DNA of 64,000 nucleotides, taken from the NCBI GenBank assembly GCA_951394405.1, contig OX596341.1, forward strand, positions 2,604,001-2,668,000, in the 5' to 3' direction. How positions within the stretch are numbered: the first letter of the stretch is position 1; every line of letters starts with the position of its first letter. Both the position numbers and the translations under genes were made by a program. The notes beneath the pieces were generated by a model. The model saw only the letters and a list, made by a program, of their open reading frames with translations, was not told where the DNA came from and searched no databases. This document shows positions 10,796 to 21,982 of this stretch, one piece after another. The DNA comes from Coprinellus micaceus (taxonomy: Eukaryota; Basidiomycota; Agaricomycetes; Agaricales; Psathyrellaceae).

Positions 10796-11143
10796 AGTGG
10801 TATGTTGATTCTCGCCAGCAAGTGGGGTATTAAAGGGTATGATCGTTGTGGTTCAAGTTGGTTAGCGCGGGCATCGCGGCTGCCGTCGTCGTCATCGTGG
10901 GCGTTTTGGGGCATGATGGGTGTCAGGATTGCCATTCAAAACTTCATATCGAGTCGCCCAGTCTCCATGAAAAGATCGCAGTGTATCGCCTTTTGAATGG
11001 GGGAGCCAGACGTTCTTGGTCGAGGAGGTGGTGGTTTCAAACAAGATTAGACCAACGCTAACTGATGCGCGGGCGCCAAGGGTGTCCCATAGTTAACCTC
11101 CCAATCACAATTGGACAAGGAGCCCCAGGCGATACAGCTTAGA
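10796..11143. other. intergenic next to TIR element
   Basis: Presumed promoter of the beta-sandwich gene. No clear TATA box or coding exon was found. Confidence 0.45.
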
Positions 11144-11145
11144 TA

Positions 11146-11169
11146 CAGTCGTGGACAAGCAAACACCAC
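11146..11169 (+). repeat. left TIR of outer element
   Basis: 24-bp terminal inverted repeat, identical to the complement of 14332-14355. Confidence 0.9.
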
Positions 11170-11583
11170 TAATTTTGATGACCTACATTTATGACTTGTG
11201 ATGGCCCGAAAATGTGTCGGAAACGAAAGATCTCGTTGTGGTGGGTTTATGGACCAAGTTTGAGCGAATTCCTACGAGCCGTTGTCGAGAAAACACTGCT
11301 TTTGACTTTGAGGGGGCCCAAATTTTGGCCACTTCGCCATTTTTGCAGATAAAATCACGGAAAATGGTGCAATCGACTCCTTTCGTAAAGCCGATTCTGA
11401 TCTCAAATTTTCGTGAGGATTCCACGAGCCGTTTTCGCGCAATAAAATGCACAAAGTCCTGGCTGGATTAGGAAGCCCCAGGGCAGAACCAGCTGCGGGA
11501 CGCCAGGGACGCCAGAATCTGTCCAACAACCCAAATAACGTTGAGCCCACAGATAAATAGGACCCCCCAATACGCCTAGGTAA

Positions 11584-11735
11584 CCCCGATCTTCATGTGA
11601 CGAAAATGAGCCGAAAAAATGGCTCAGCCCCGAGACTTATGTGACGAATTTTGATCAATGACCGACCCCCCTCCGATATATATGTGACGTTTTTGGGTCC
11701 GTCGCCAGCGACCTCTGATCTTTATGCGCCGAAAG
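11584..11735. repeat. degenerate TTATGYGACGAA iterons, left cluster
   Basis: Four copies near 11590, 11636, 11682 and 11722 of a motif like CTTATGTGACGAA, spaced about 40-47 bp. A matching cluster lies at 12980-13115. They may be subterminal transposase-binding repeats. Confidence 0.5.
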
Positions 11736-12979
11736 CAGGAGGTCGGGTCGACGAGGACGTATGGGAGTTGGAAAGCCGGTTGTCGGTCTGTCGGTATGTC
11801 GGTCTGTCTGTCGGGCGTCAGGGGTCATTGTCAGGTGCCGTTTGTATGATGTCCTGTGTAAGCAGGTCCAATCGCACGAAGGTGTGCCAGAGTCGGGAGG
11901 GGCAGGGCAGGGCTAAGCACTGGACCCTAACCTTAGAGTCCCAATATTGATGATACCCCTATTTGCTCGGACTTTGGGCGCTTCTTTATTGTTTTTCTTG
12001 CTTCTGAACCACAACATGAACATTATACGAACGTTTCACCACTGTCTACTATCTCTAAGTGTCCAGGACCAAAAGTCCGTTAAGTTTAAGCACCTACTTC
12101 GCTTATCACACACTCTACTCGGCTCAAGGACAACATCCTCCCTCAGCCCACAACTCACTTACCGACCATCCCTCCTTCCGCTTTGTCTCGGCCATCCAGG
12201 CATTTCTCTCTGAAGCATTCCCTCTACAACCAGGGGTTATGCCTGACCTGGGAGGCACTGCGAACGGTGGTATGGAATCCTGCCACCATGTCAGCGTTTA
12301 AGCCGTGTGTCCGCACACCTCCGGCACGGCCATAAAGTTGGATTAAGTATGTGTCGATTTCAAGCTCTCTACAGGGTATAATGACTCGAGTCAACATATT
12401 TTCTAGCCTGATGTATCGGAGCGCCAGCATCATCGACGTCGATGCAAACGAGCCATGGTGGAAGGGAGGGCAAAAGGAAGGCGATCGGCGCGCTGGAGAG
12501 CGATCGACCTAGGGACCAGTCGACAGCAGGCCAACGGACAGTCGGACACTCGACACCTCCCCAAATCCACAATTCTGCCGGCCGGACAAAGGACAGGACC
12601 ATCCGACAGCAGACACACCCCGGACAATCGGACATCGGACTGTATTGACTTTCTGAATATCATATATTCTGGGGTCGACCATCGCAGGGCGGCTGCGAGT
12701 TCAGATCTCGACCGTGGCTGCTAGATGGGCTGCTTTGGGCTGCAATAAAGATTGACCCTGTGGCAGCTTTCTCCAAGAGGGTGAAACGTGATTCGGTTGG
12801 GTATGGAATGGAGAGCGACACGACTCCCTCAGCGATTCGGCGGGATGTGGTGAATCCGATCAGTTCTTTCGCTTCCCCCAGTGTCTATATTTCATCCTTC
12901 TCATTAGATCGTTGCGTTTGAATTCGTAGTGTGTTATAGTCGTGTCATTATCCTCCTTTTCTCTCCCTTCCGACGACTT

Positions 12980-13115
12980 TTCGCCTTTATGCGGCGAATG
13001 CGGTACCCGTAGACGTCCGGTCAAACATGCGACGAAAAGTGTGCCGAACCCCGAGGTCCCGATACTTATGCGACGAAATTCCCAAAAGTGGTCATGACGA
13101 ATTTTGACGATTTTG
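12980..13115. repeat. degenerate TTATGYGACGAA iterons, right cluster
   Basis: Copies near 12986, 13028, 13068 and 13099 (for example ACTTATGCGACGAA), in the same orientation as the left cluster and 32-43 bp apart. Confidence 0.5.
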
Positions 13116-13143
13116 GGACTTCAAGATCGGGGTAAGCTAGGCA

Positions 13144-14109
13144 TACTGTGGCCGGCCCGGTAACGGGACAACGTAGCTATTTTTTGGGTTTCCTGGCTCC
13201 AAATTCTGGGCGGCTTCGTTTGGCTTGGGCATGGATATGTATTCCCCCAATTCCAAGGTGTGATCCAGGTTTGGTGAATTTAGGCCCACTGTTGAGCCCA
13301 GGAAGAATATTTTTGTGACTCTGATCGACCCCAAAGGCCTAACCATGGTAACGGGACAGGCGCGAACAAATAAATGTCAACAAATGAAGACAGCCTCGTT
13401 TGTGACTCTACCTTTCTTGTAAACCCATTAAGAGACGCTATATAGATACTAGCATTGTCTCAAAAGCGCTTTGACTCAAAATACGGCTCTTTCTCTATCA
13501 AAATTTGGAAGGAGAGGCGGCGGGACAAAATCCTATCAATTCAGTTGATGGCCCTATCCCGCTTCTTGGTCGTGGTTTCGACCTTCGTTCCGAGGGCAAG
13601 ATGAAGCTTGAAATTTTTGTAAAATTATGGACAGTTTTATATGGTAGTATGGTAGTACATTGATTCATCAAGGAAGCTCTGGGTTGTACCTACCTGTGCC
13701 AGGAGGTCAGTACTTTTCGCTGTCGTCAAGTGTCCCAGAAGATGTGAGGGCCAACATGAACTCACCATATATGGCCCGTTTCTGGGACTCATGCCATTAA
13801 ACTAGGTACACACATTCTCTGCATCCTACCCTACGACGGCGTGCCATTTACCATGCATTTGTATACCATATTCATGGCAGCATCAGGTTCTGATTGAAGC
13901 GGGACACCCGAAAAGTCTGCGCTATTTCACGTATTCGGGGAACCCTAGCTCCACAAGAGATCCAGAGTTCATTAAAAATGGGTTTCAATTTAGCAGTAAA
14001 CTATCTCTGCTACATGCAACATAGATCGTGACGAAAGGCAAAGATTTGCTTGAGTTATGGGCCATTGTCCCGTTACCTTGATTGTCCCGTTAGGGGGCCG
14101 GCAACAGTA
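13144..14109. mobile_element. nested MITE-like TIR element with TA target duplication (inner element)
   Basis: A 962-bp element (13146-14107) flanked by TA on both sides. Left end CTGTGGCCGGCCCGG then TAACGGGACAA; right end, complemented, CTGTTGCCGGCCCCC then TAACGGGACAA: about 28 bp with a few mismatches. Extra copies of GGTAACGGGACA occur near 13344 and, inverted, near 14065. It is inserted in the right arm of the outer element: removing it restores the inverted symmetry of the outer arms. No coding capacity. Confidence 0.75.
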
Positions 14110-14331
14110 TAGGGGGGTCCTAGATAAATATCGCGACATCCGACCCGATCTCGTGATATTTGACACCGCACAAGACCTTAAGTAGTCGTCAGAAGGGTCA
14201 AAATTTTGGCCAAACCCAAAAACGCGTGGGAAAAACTTCGGAGGTGCGTTTTTTGAACGCCTTTCGAAATATAAGTCTGTTCCCAAAAAAATCTAAGGAT
14301 TTCCACGAGCCGTTATCGAGATACCAAAGTG

Positions 14332-14355
14332 GTGGTGTTTGCTTGTCCACGACTG
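14332..14355 (-). repeat. right TIR of outer element
   Basis: Complement of the 24-bp left terminal repeat, followed by the TA duplication at 14356-14357. Confidence 0.9.
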
Positions 14356-14442
14356 TACATGTATGTGCATGAAGTGGTCGTCACGCTTAAGTCACTAATT
14401 ACGGGCCAAGGCTATGTAGGTACAACTTCATCGACATAATGC

Positions 14443-16059
14443 TCAAGCCTTAGCGACCTCGATGACGACCTTTCCAACGTGCTTCTGCGACTCCAAATGT
14501 GCGTATGCGCTAATGACATCCTCGTATGAAAAAACCTTGTCGACGAGGGGGACGGTCTTGTCGGGGTTGGCCTCGATGAGGCGATTCATTTCCTGGAACC
14601 TGATAGACACCGTCAGCGGTTTGCCAGAATTCTCTTCTGATAAAAGTGCATACTGAGTAACTGATCCAATGTAGATACCTCGAACGTCGATGGCCTTGGT
14701 GATGATAGTGAGAATCGTGTCGTCCTTGGATTCATTCTAGCAGATGCATCAGCTTCAAGCTCCAGCATTGAAGTTCTCGGGGACGGAGACACACCGCGGC
14801 AATGAAACCAATGAGGGGGACGTTCCCCCCCAGGCGAACAGAGGCGAGAGACTTTGGGAGGGTTCCTGCGCCTCCAACCTAAGGCAAACAACGGGTCAAT
14901 GAGGATACGACGGATATTTGGCTTTGGATACACACCTCGACAACGTGTTCAGCACCTCTTCCCCCAGTCTGCGCAGGAAGGTGAGTCGGCGCCGCAGCTC
15001 AACGTGGTAAAAAAGCGGCTTACGATCTTGAGCACCTCCTTGTCCCAGTCGGGCGTCTTCTTGTAGTTGATGAGGTGCTTAGCCCCCAATTTCTCTGCAA
15101 TCTGGAGTTTTTCGTCGGAAGAAGAGGTAGCAATGACCACTGCACCAGACGCGACGGCGAACTGAAGCGCAAAGCTGCCCGGAGACGCATTTAAAGAGGG
15201 TTATCCCAAATGAGGAGAGGGTACTTGCATAGAAACACCACCAGTCCCCAACACAACGACATAGTCTCCAGCCTTCATGGGGTTGGCCCCACCAAGCAGG
15301 GCATTGTAGGCTGTGAGTGCGGCACAACTGTAAGGAGACTATATTCAGATTTTGCCTGCAAAGGATAATGGAAGGCGACAAGCTCACGGTAGAGTTGAAG
15401 CTTGAACATAGTTCAAGTGGCTGGGAAATTTCACCAGGGACTAGTAGGAATAGTCGAGGTCGGTGAAGAGGCCAAAAATGCGCTACATGGCTTGACTTAC
15501 ATGGGCAGGGAAGGTCCTATACTGCACCAAGACGCCGTCGGACTCGCCACCCAGCGAGGTTGCAACGGTCTCCGGGGTAGGAGGTCCGGCCAGATGGTCG
15601 GTGGAGAAGTTGGAGCAGACTCTGTCTCCCGCCTTCCAGTCTTTCACGTCGACGCCAACTGAAATGACTTCCCCAGCCATATCGGAGCACGGTACGATGT
15701 TCTCCCGAACTCTGATCCCGTCGAATCGAATATCGTAAGCAATTGGGCCTAAGACAAGGAGAAGAGACTCACCCGACGTCCCAAGTCCCCTTCGTGATAG
15801 CGAGGTCGCGATACTATGCGAACCCCGATCAGCTGTGCTCAAAATAGCCAACTTCGAGCCAACGCTTACCTGCAGAGAAACCGCGTGAACCTTTACAAGT
15901 ACCTCATTGGCCTTCGGCTTCGGTACGGTAACCTCCCTGGTCTGGAGGTCGTTGTAACCTCTTCCTTGCTGCATGTACCGTTAAAGGTCGTAGAAATTGA
16001 AGAGAAGTATAGAAGCTCACATGGGGAAGGTAGTATTCCTTGCTGGTTTGAGGGGCCAT
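14443..16059 (-). CDS. zinc-type alcohol dehydrogenase / quinone oxidoreductase-like protein (MDR family)
   Basis: Eleven exons: 14443..14599, 14654..14736, 14795..14878, 14936..14968, 15024..15174, 15229..15327, 15388..15440, 15501..15711, 15773..15813, 15870..15968, 16021..16059; 349 residues. The GroES-like N-terminal part has [11 protein letters not shown] and the family motif [13 protein letters not shown]. The Rossmann part has [20 protein letters not shown] and [15 protein letters not shown]. Structural-zinc cysteines of true ADHs are absent, so an NADPH-dependent quinone/enone reductase is most likely. The intron between exons 15229..15327 and 15024..15174 uses a GC donor (GCAAGT); only that choice gives the conserved GGVSIFALQFA. 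Two CRE-like sites lie in its upstream region. Confidence 0.92.
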
Positions 16060-16266
16060 TGTTGTGTTGATGATAGAGGTTGTAGTAGAGATAGAAGTGC
16101 GAATCGAGCCTGGCTTTTATGCAATTCCGAGACCATTTGGATCAGTCAGCCGTAGGAGCATCCGGTCAGCAACGAACAGGGAATCTGTAAGCACAGAAGT
16201 CGTGGCTCGGCTCAAGAATCCAAGAAAAGCACAGAAGTTGAGCGTGGCCATTCCGAAACGAGCATA

Positions 16267-16285
16267 GGCGCCCATGACATCATCG
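16267..16285. promoter_or_regulatory. CRE-like bZIP site, proximal copy
   Basis: GGCGCCCATGACATCATCG, about 210 bp upstream of the MDR oxidoreductase start. It matches the distal copy at 17 of 19 positions; the core TGACATCA is one base off the bZIP palindrome. Confidence 0.35.
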
Positions 16286-16650
16286 TACCCCTCGTCGATC
16301 GTCGACGAGGCTAACTGCAGGCAGCACTCGTCTCACCGAAGCACGTCACGTCTAAAGCTATTGAGGAGGTGCGCACTCTGCGTGTATGTACTTCGCCTAC
16401 CGAGCGACTTGCCCTGAGAGAGCCCTTAGGACGAAGGTAACGTTACGCCGGGGTTTCGAAGAGCCTGCCAGTGAATGGGTCCGCCTTGCTTCAGTCAGCA
16501 GTAAGTCAGTCAGCTTCCTGGAGTCCCGCAATCAGTTAAGCGATGCGAAGGTCGCTATGTTGGTAAATTTCTTGTGCAAGATCGCGACAGAGGATATTGA
16601 ACAATCTTTGCAGAAAACCCTTCCTTGCCATGCCCCTGCGATCCTGCTTG

Positions 16651-16669
16651 GGCGCCCGTGACGTCATCG
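16651..16669. promoter_or_regulatory. CRE-like bZIP site, distal copy
   Basis: GGCGCCCGTGACGTCATCG contains the perfect ATF/CREB palindrome TGACGTCA (16659-16666). The repeat of the wider 19-bp box in the same promoter suggests function. Confidence 0.4.
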
Positions 16670-17096
16670 GCTACAACGGGTGTCAACCAAGGGCCATGCG
16701 CACCGAAAGGCGATGAAGCGGTGAGTAAATATCATGAATTAAGAGAATTTGGTATGACTCACAGAGAGGCCGACCCCCACGAACCACGCGCACCAAGGTC
16801 CCAAAGGAACAGGCGATGTTGCACAGTTGGAGATCATGGAAACCAGATCTGTCGAATATGCGCCCCAAGGCGTAGCGCGCAATATGAGAATGCATGTGTA
16901 TTGAGCGGGCTGCAAGTATCTATGGTTGCAGCAAGAGCTTGGCAATCTACCCTCGAGACGAATGCCCTTGAAAGAATGAGGTGATACATGAGTACATGGC
17001 TTTCGGAAGAGGTCGAGATGAATAGCGCAAGGTCCGCGATAGTCCCAAACAGTCGTTGTCCGTAAGATGGTGCATAGAGGACGGATGGAAGCCACT

Positions 17097-18818
17097 TCAA
17101 ATAACCCATCCAGACTTGAAGCTCGATAATCTCTTCAACCCCCGATGCGGTGTCCCGGGGTGACTCCCATGTCCGCTACCTGTCATTACACTCCCAAAGC
17201 TTTCCCTCCCTGCGTCCCTCGCGACCCTCCTCTGCTGCTTCCCAAGCGCCGGCAAACTGAGGATCGCCGGAGACCCAGGCGGAGACCCGAACGCAATTGT
17301 CGAAAGCGCCGAGGTCGGGCTGGACACACCTGAGCTGTCCGGAGACATTGGAGGATTCATGGTACTAGAATCTCCTCGTCGATGGCTAGACGTACTACCA
17401 GCAGGCAGTTTGGATGTGGGTGCCGGCGGGGACTTGAACACAATCTCCGAAGAAGAGGAGGTCGATGTTGACGTTAGACTCGCCTTCCTGGACCTTTGGA
17501 GTTGAAGGGCTGCGATGTGCTGAGGGGGGATAGGGCTAATTGGCACGCTTGGGGGTGGGGGTGGAGGCCGAGGATATTGTTGAACTACGGGTGGGAACTC
17601 TTCAACAGATGGTGCTGGCTTTCGCCGGATTGGTACGAACGACCATCGAGGTCGAGGGTTCACCTTCTCTGCGGGAGGAGTGTACCTCGTCATCTCCTCC
17701 AGTCCCTTCTGCCTGACCGCATGATCAACCTGGCTGTTCAGGTAAATCCTGTGGTTCATCGCGGCGACGAGAACCACGAAGAATGGCCGAGAGCTTCGTT
17801 TTGCTATCTCTGTCATCCAGTCGGAATGCCAGTCGACAGCGACGATGAACAGAGCAAGAGATGTCAACGCGTTGACGAGGAAGTACCAGATGCAGCCTCT
17901 GTTGATGGGTGTAAGACCGATGTTGAGGCTGCGGTCTGTCCGTTGAGATCCTATCCGGTAAACGGAGAGAAGGAGGGTGAGGGTGAAAAACACCGTAGAG
18001 GCAGCGTAGTTGATGGGGTTCCATGGAGGTAACGTCTGCGACAAGCAGTTCGTCCCGAACCTCGACAGAGGAAGCCCAGAGGGTCGAGAACGCAGTTGCG
18101 AAGCTGTCGCGACCTTTTGGAGTACAGGAATTCCAGGATATTAGCACAACGCGTACTTGTGATGTCTGATAAGGAGCGAACGAACGGAACAACGTACCCA
18201 ACTTGCGATCATCAAAGCGTACATGGTGCCCAGAAGAGTCGCGACTGCGCTATCATTCAACCACATTGCGATCGTCCGCCTCGCGACGAGCACGCCGCTT
18301 GTGGCAACAACGCCGATGGAGAAGACTTGTGTCATGGCGGTGGCCGTTTGGCATTCTTCGGTCTTCAAGGATAGAATAAACAGGGACGCGATGGCAAAAG
18401 CAACCGCTGAGTAGCGTGATAGAAGAAAGCTGGGGTGATATTAGCCTCAACCCGGACTGCGAGTTGCGTGGTATACGTACGCCCAAGGGTCTGGCATCAT
18501 CCATAATTTGACCCTCCTGAAGTCTTTTAGGAGGCGTATCTCGGTGGGAATGTAAGATATGCTGCAACGAGGTTACGCTTTAACGTTCGAACTTATTCAA
18601 GAGAATGGGATTCAGCGTCTTACAAGTCCCAAATAATCAACGAGAACGAGACGAAGCCTGCTATCGCAAGGGCCGCTGTGAGAAAAATCGAGAGTTATTC
18701 CACGGTTTGGACATATATTAAAGATGCTAAACTCACCAATGTTGACGAGCATGACTTCCCCAGCTTGTGCTTGGGCTGAACCAGCCGGAGGAGGAACACC
18801 TTGAGATCGTGACGCCAT
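17097..18818 (-). CDS. seven-transmembrane protein, basidiomycete family
   Basis: Exons: 17097..18113, 18198..18429, 18481..18561, 18624..18675, 18737..18818; 487 residues. Seven hydrophobic segments can be traced, for example NIAALAIAGFVSFSLIIW, SRYSAVAFAIASLFILSL, VFSIGVVATSGVLVA, LLGTMYALMIASW, YAASTVFFTLTLLLSVYRI and GCIWYFLVNALTSLALFIV. The first loop (PTEIRLLKDF ... KLWMMPDPW) and the pre-TM5 segment (FGTNCLSQTLPPWNPINY) match the large uncharacterised serpentine family of Agaricomycetes. The cytosolic tail of about 190 residues is Pro/Ser-rich. Receptor-like topology, but no ligand or G-protein link is shown. The acceptor at 18114 was chosen because it restores the Cys-containing loop in frame. 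Confidence 0.87.
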
Positions 18819-19633
18819 GGCCGTGAAAGCTAGAGCTGACGATCCTTAACGAAAGGACGTATGCCAAAGGTGGGAGGTCGGAAAGACGAAAAAAGAAGAA
18901 CGAAGTCGACAAATTAAATATCTTAAGAAAGAGAAGGAAGGAGCGGGACCTGTCCACCTCTATTCCCAAGGGCCGCAAACACCTTTTAAACCCAGTAACC
19001 AGTCGTTGCGGTGTTAAAGGTGACTCTCGCATGGTGCCTTCGGCTGTTCACACAGCTGCTAGATGGTCGTTGAAGGGAAATGTGATTCTCCGGGTTCGGA
19101 GCAACGCCTACAGACATTGGACATTGGCATCTGGTCTGGACAAGGGAGAGATGGTCATCAGTGTTCCTGGACTTGGAAGAGGCGATGCCCACCAACGCCT
19201 AGAGGGGCCCAGTCAGCTGCCCGGCGAGTGGAGATGGTGCGTCACGACGGAGGCAGTTTCCTGATCCCGAGTGTTGAAGAAGCAAGAGAAGGCACCGAGT
19301 CGTCGACATTCAAGCAATAACGCGGAGATTTAGAGATTCTCAGCATTATTGATAGACTCTCACTGTCTAGGGCGGAGAAAGAAGAATGAAAGTGCGATTC
19401 TACAAGGGAGAGTGCTGTAAGCGCGAAGGTAGAGGGTGCGACACTCACCATGACACAAGTCCAACGGTAGCTAGCCCCAGGCGGGACTATGAGTGAAAAG
19501 GATGCATTCATGGGTAGCCGATACAAGTACAGAGCAAAGCGAAGCGCGGAGAACACGACAAGATTACCACAGGACTGCACCTCAAGGGCAACATCTTCCC
19601 AAACACGTCTTTTCTTCGGATTGCACCCACAAA
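18819..19633. other. intergenic, no gene seen
   Basis: Promoter side of the 7TM gene and the downstream flank of the La gene. No supported coding sequence. Confidence 0.5.
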
Positions 19634-21241
19634 TTAATCCGTCTTGGTCTTCTTCGACGCGCTCTCGCTCCTCTCTAGCGAGGGAGGCGCGTTGACACCC
19701 CTCGTGCCCGCATAGAGACCACCATCCGGTTCAATTCCCCTCTTCCTCTTATCTCCAGTCTCAGCCGTGGCATCGGACGTGGCATCTCCAGATGCAGCAG
19801 GCTTAGAGTCCCTATCCCTGTTTCCTCCCCTGTTTCCCCCCCTGTTTCCTCCGCGACCACCCCTACCTCCGCGTCCACCACCACGGCCCCCACGGCCCCC
19901 ACGGCCTCCAGTCCTTCCACCACCACCACTACCACCACCACCAGATGCCTTGTCCAACTGGATGAACGCACTCCTGGCAGCAACCTGTGCACGCTCGATC
20001 TGGAAGTCCTTCTCGACCTCCTCAGAAGGCGCGCTCCAGGTAACGGGGTTGCTGTTGACAGTCTTGACAGCCTCCTTGACAGTGTTGATCTCTTCCTCAG
20101 TGAGGGCTTTGTGGAAGCCGACGAGACCAAAGTCGTCACCGCGAGAGTACTTGATGTAAGGTGGCCGGCCGTCGAACTTTTCCTTGAGAGGATCCTGAAA
20201 AACCTTGTTAACACCACATCTTTGTGCGCGCACGAGATAGCCATAGCGCACCTTGATATCACCCCACGTGCAGTCACCCTTGCATCCATCGAACCTGAGG
20301 GTAGCACCCTTGACGAACGGAACATCGCTGGCCTCGACAGTGCCATTGCCGTCACTGTCCCTGCGGATGGTGATACGGTTGCCGATGTACTCGAGGATGG
20401 CCTCCCGGTGCTGCTTAGGCGCCGACTCGGAGCCGCCCGACTTCATCTCCTTGAACGCGTCGAATCCACGGCCCTTGGAGATCACCTCCTTCCTGTGAAC
20501 GGCGGCCTTGCCCGTGAGACCCTTCTCCTTGATTTTCATCTCGCAGTAGTCTTCCCTGCAAATAAACTTAGCATTGTGGGTAGATAGCATGTAAGCCGCA
20601 CTCACTTGGACATGATCAGGAGCTCCTTGCCCTCCCAAGTAGGCTTAGGGTCGGCCGTCAAGAACTTCTCTACGGTCTCGAACTCGGCGAACTCGGCGAA
20701 AACCGACCCCTTGAACTTCTTGTGCTCGTCTCTCCGCATCCTCACCGAGTTGGTAGCACCGTGCTTGGAGAAGAACTCTTCCAGGCGGGCTTGGAGGGTG
20801 TCGTCCTCGTCCTCGCCGAATCCCTTGGCATAGACGCTGCGGTCGAACGCGTCCTTGGGCTCCTTGGGCTCGGTGGTCCGGCGGACCTTGTCGCCGACTT
20901 CGTTGATTTCGAGGAAGGTCGAGGTGCGCAAGGCCTGGAGCAGCCATTCGGCTCCTTGGGAGGAGAAGTCGCGCATGCGCTTGAACGAGGCGATGGTGGA
21001 AATGGGGACCCAGTGTTCGGGATCCTTGGAGTAGAGTGTCCACATGAACTTGTCGTATGGAAGGTTGGAGTCGGCGAAGTAGAATTCAACTGGAAACTGT
21101 GAGCGGCCGATCGCGAGCACGACGAAGTGACTTACCCTGCTTCTTTGCCTTTTCCTGCTGGGCGTCGACGGCGGTCGAGGTGGATGCGGCGCTATCAATG
21201 GGCATGGCGTCGACAGGGGTAGCGGGGGTGATATCGGCCAT
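19634..21241 (-). CDS. LHP1: La protein homologue (RNA 3'-oligo(U) chaperone)
   Basis: Exons: 19634..20555, 20606..21089, 21136..21241; 503 residues. The La motif starts at about residue 36 (VEFYFADSNLPYDKFMW, with VPISTIASFKRM and WLLQALRTST). An RRM follows (RSVYAKGF ... GSVFAEFAEFETVEKFL), then a C-terminal xRRM-like domain (LRFDGCKGDCTWGDIKVRYG), an RGG-rich block (GGRGGRGGRGGNRGGNR) and a basic tail (KRKRG). La binds UUU-OH ends of Pol III transcripts, helps tRNA maturation and is mainly nuclear. The start at 21241 has a good context (ACATGG); an in-frame upstream Met is less likely. The intron at 21090-21135 uses the second of two nearby AG acceptors, which restores the conserved VEFYFADSNLP. 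The gene is divergent from the PX-GH18 gene. Confidence 0.95.
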
Positions 21242-21982
21242 GTTGGAGGTCGTTTTGAGGGACGGTGAATCAAGAAAAATTCTCCAACTAGTAGTCAAGA
21301 CGACTTTTTGAGGAGATTTTGAGGAGATGAAGGGTCTTAGGGTTGGCCTTGAGGTCTTCCTATAGAGCGACCCTAGTCAATAGACGGGATTTGGAGGGAT
21401 GCGAGGTAGAGGAGGGGAAGGAAGAGTAGGCGCCGGTGAGTCTGACCGAATCAGTTGGATTGAGTGGCTGTGCCAAAAATGGCCGTTCCCCGAGCTGAAA
21501 TGGGAAGGTAAGCCCCTAATCGTGACCGCTTCCCCTGAATCCCCGGTGTACAATGTATGGTCTTCCGCAATATAAACGATCAGGGGTCAATTTAAATCGG
21601 TGAAAGTAGGGACTAAGAGCGCATATATTTACTGCCCCACATCAGTAGTGGCCTGTGTTCCAGCCTTTTCAGCGCTGGAGGAATTGGCTCCAGACCATGG
21701 AGGAAACCGAGACAGTTTGCAAATACGCCACGTTTGAAGATGGTGAAGGACAGAAGGAAGGGAGTGTCCGAGAGGGAGATGAACGGGTGGCATCTTATAT
21801 AGTTTCGCTCGCCAAAACATGCGAAAACAAAGTCGCGATCGAACCGCTTATGGCCACCACATTTCCATTTATGGAGCACGAGCGGGATACGAATCGTGCC
21901 CCGACAACATATATAAAGCATCCCGCCCCTCCTCTACCCCCAATCCATCCTTTCCTCCCTTCCACAACCACCACCCCGCCCA
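21242..21982. other. divergent promoter region, La / PX-GH18
   Basis: 741 bp shared by two head-to-head genes. The TATA box of the PX-GH18 gene is its only clear element. Confidence 0.6.
21910..21917 (+). promoter_or_regulatory. TATA box of the PX-GH18 gene
   Basis: ATATATAAAG lies about 70 bp before the start codon, followed by a pyrimidine-rich stretch typical of fungal transcription starts. Confidence 0.6.

Larger units (their letters stand above)
11144..14357. mobile_element. non-autonomous TIR DNA transposon with TA target duplication (outer element)
   Basis: A 3210-bp element (11146-14355) bounded by perfect 24-bp terminal inverted repeats beginning CAGTCGTGGACA (11146-11169 and 14332-14355) and flanked on both sides by TA (11144-11145, 14356-14357). 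CAGT-type ends plus a TA duplication fit the Tc1/mariner-pogo superfamily. The arms share more inverted sequence inside: TAGGACCCCCC near 11562 against its complement near 14115, and CCCCGATCTT near 11583 against its complement near 13123. No transposase-like reading frame is present, so the element is non-autonomous or decayed. A second TIR element sits in its right arm. Confidence 0.8.
16060..17096. other. intergenic, upstream region of the MDR oxidoreductase
   Basis: About 1 kb between two minus-strand genes. Open frames are short and unlike proteins. It contains the duplicated CRE-like box described separately. Confidence 0.5.

Noticed and set aside
11651..12724. Several 70-100-codon frames inside the TIR element
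   Set aside because: None shows a DDE/DDD catalytic region or HTH; simple sequence such as GTCGGTCTGTCGG repeats explains some of them.
15715..15772. Open reading through [11 protein letters not shown] in the oxidoreductase
   Set aside because: Wrong frame relative to [11 protein letters not shown]; a 61-nt intron ending before 15711 restores [11 protein letters not shown].
19675..20355. 226-codon frame overlapping the La gene
   Set aside because: Shadow of the RGG region in another frame; Val/Gly runs and no family motif.
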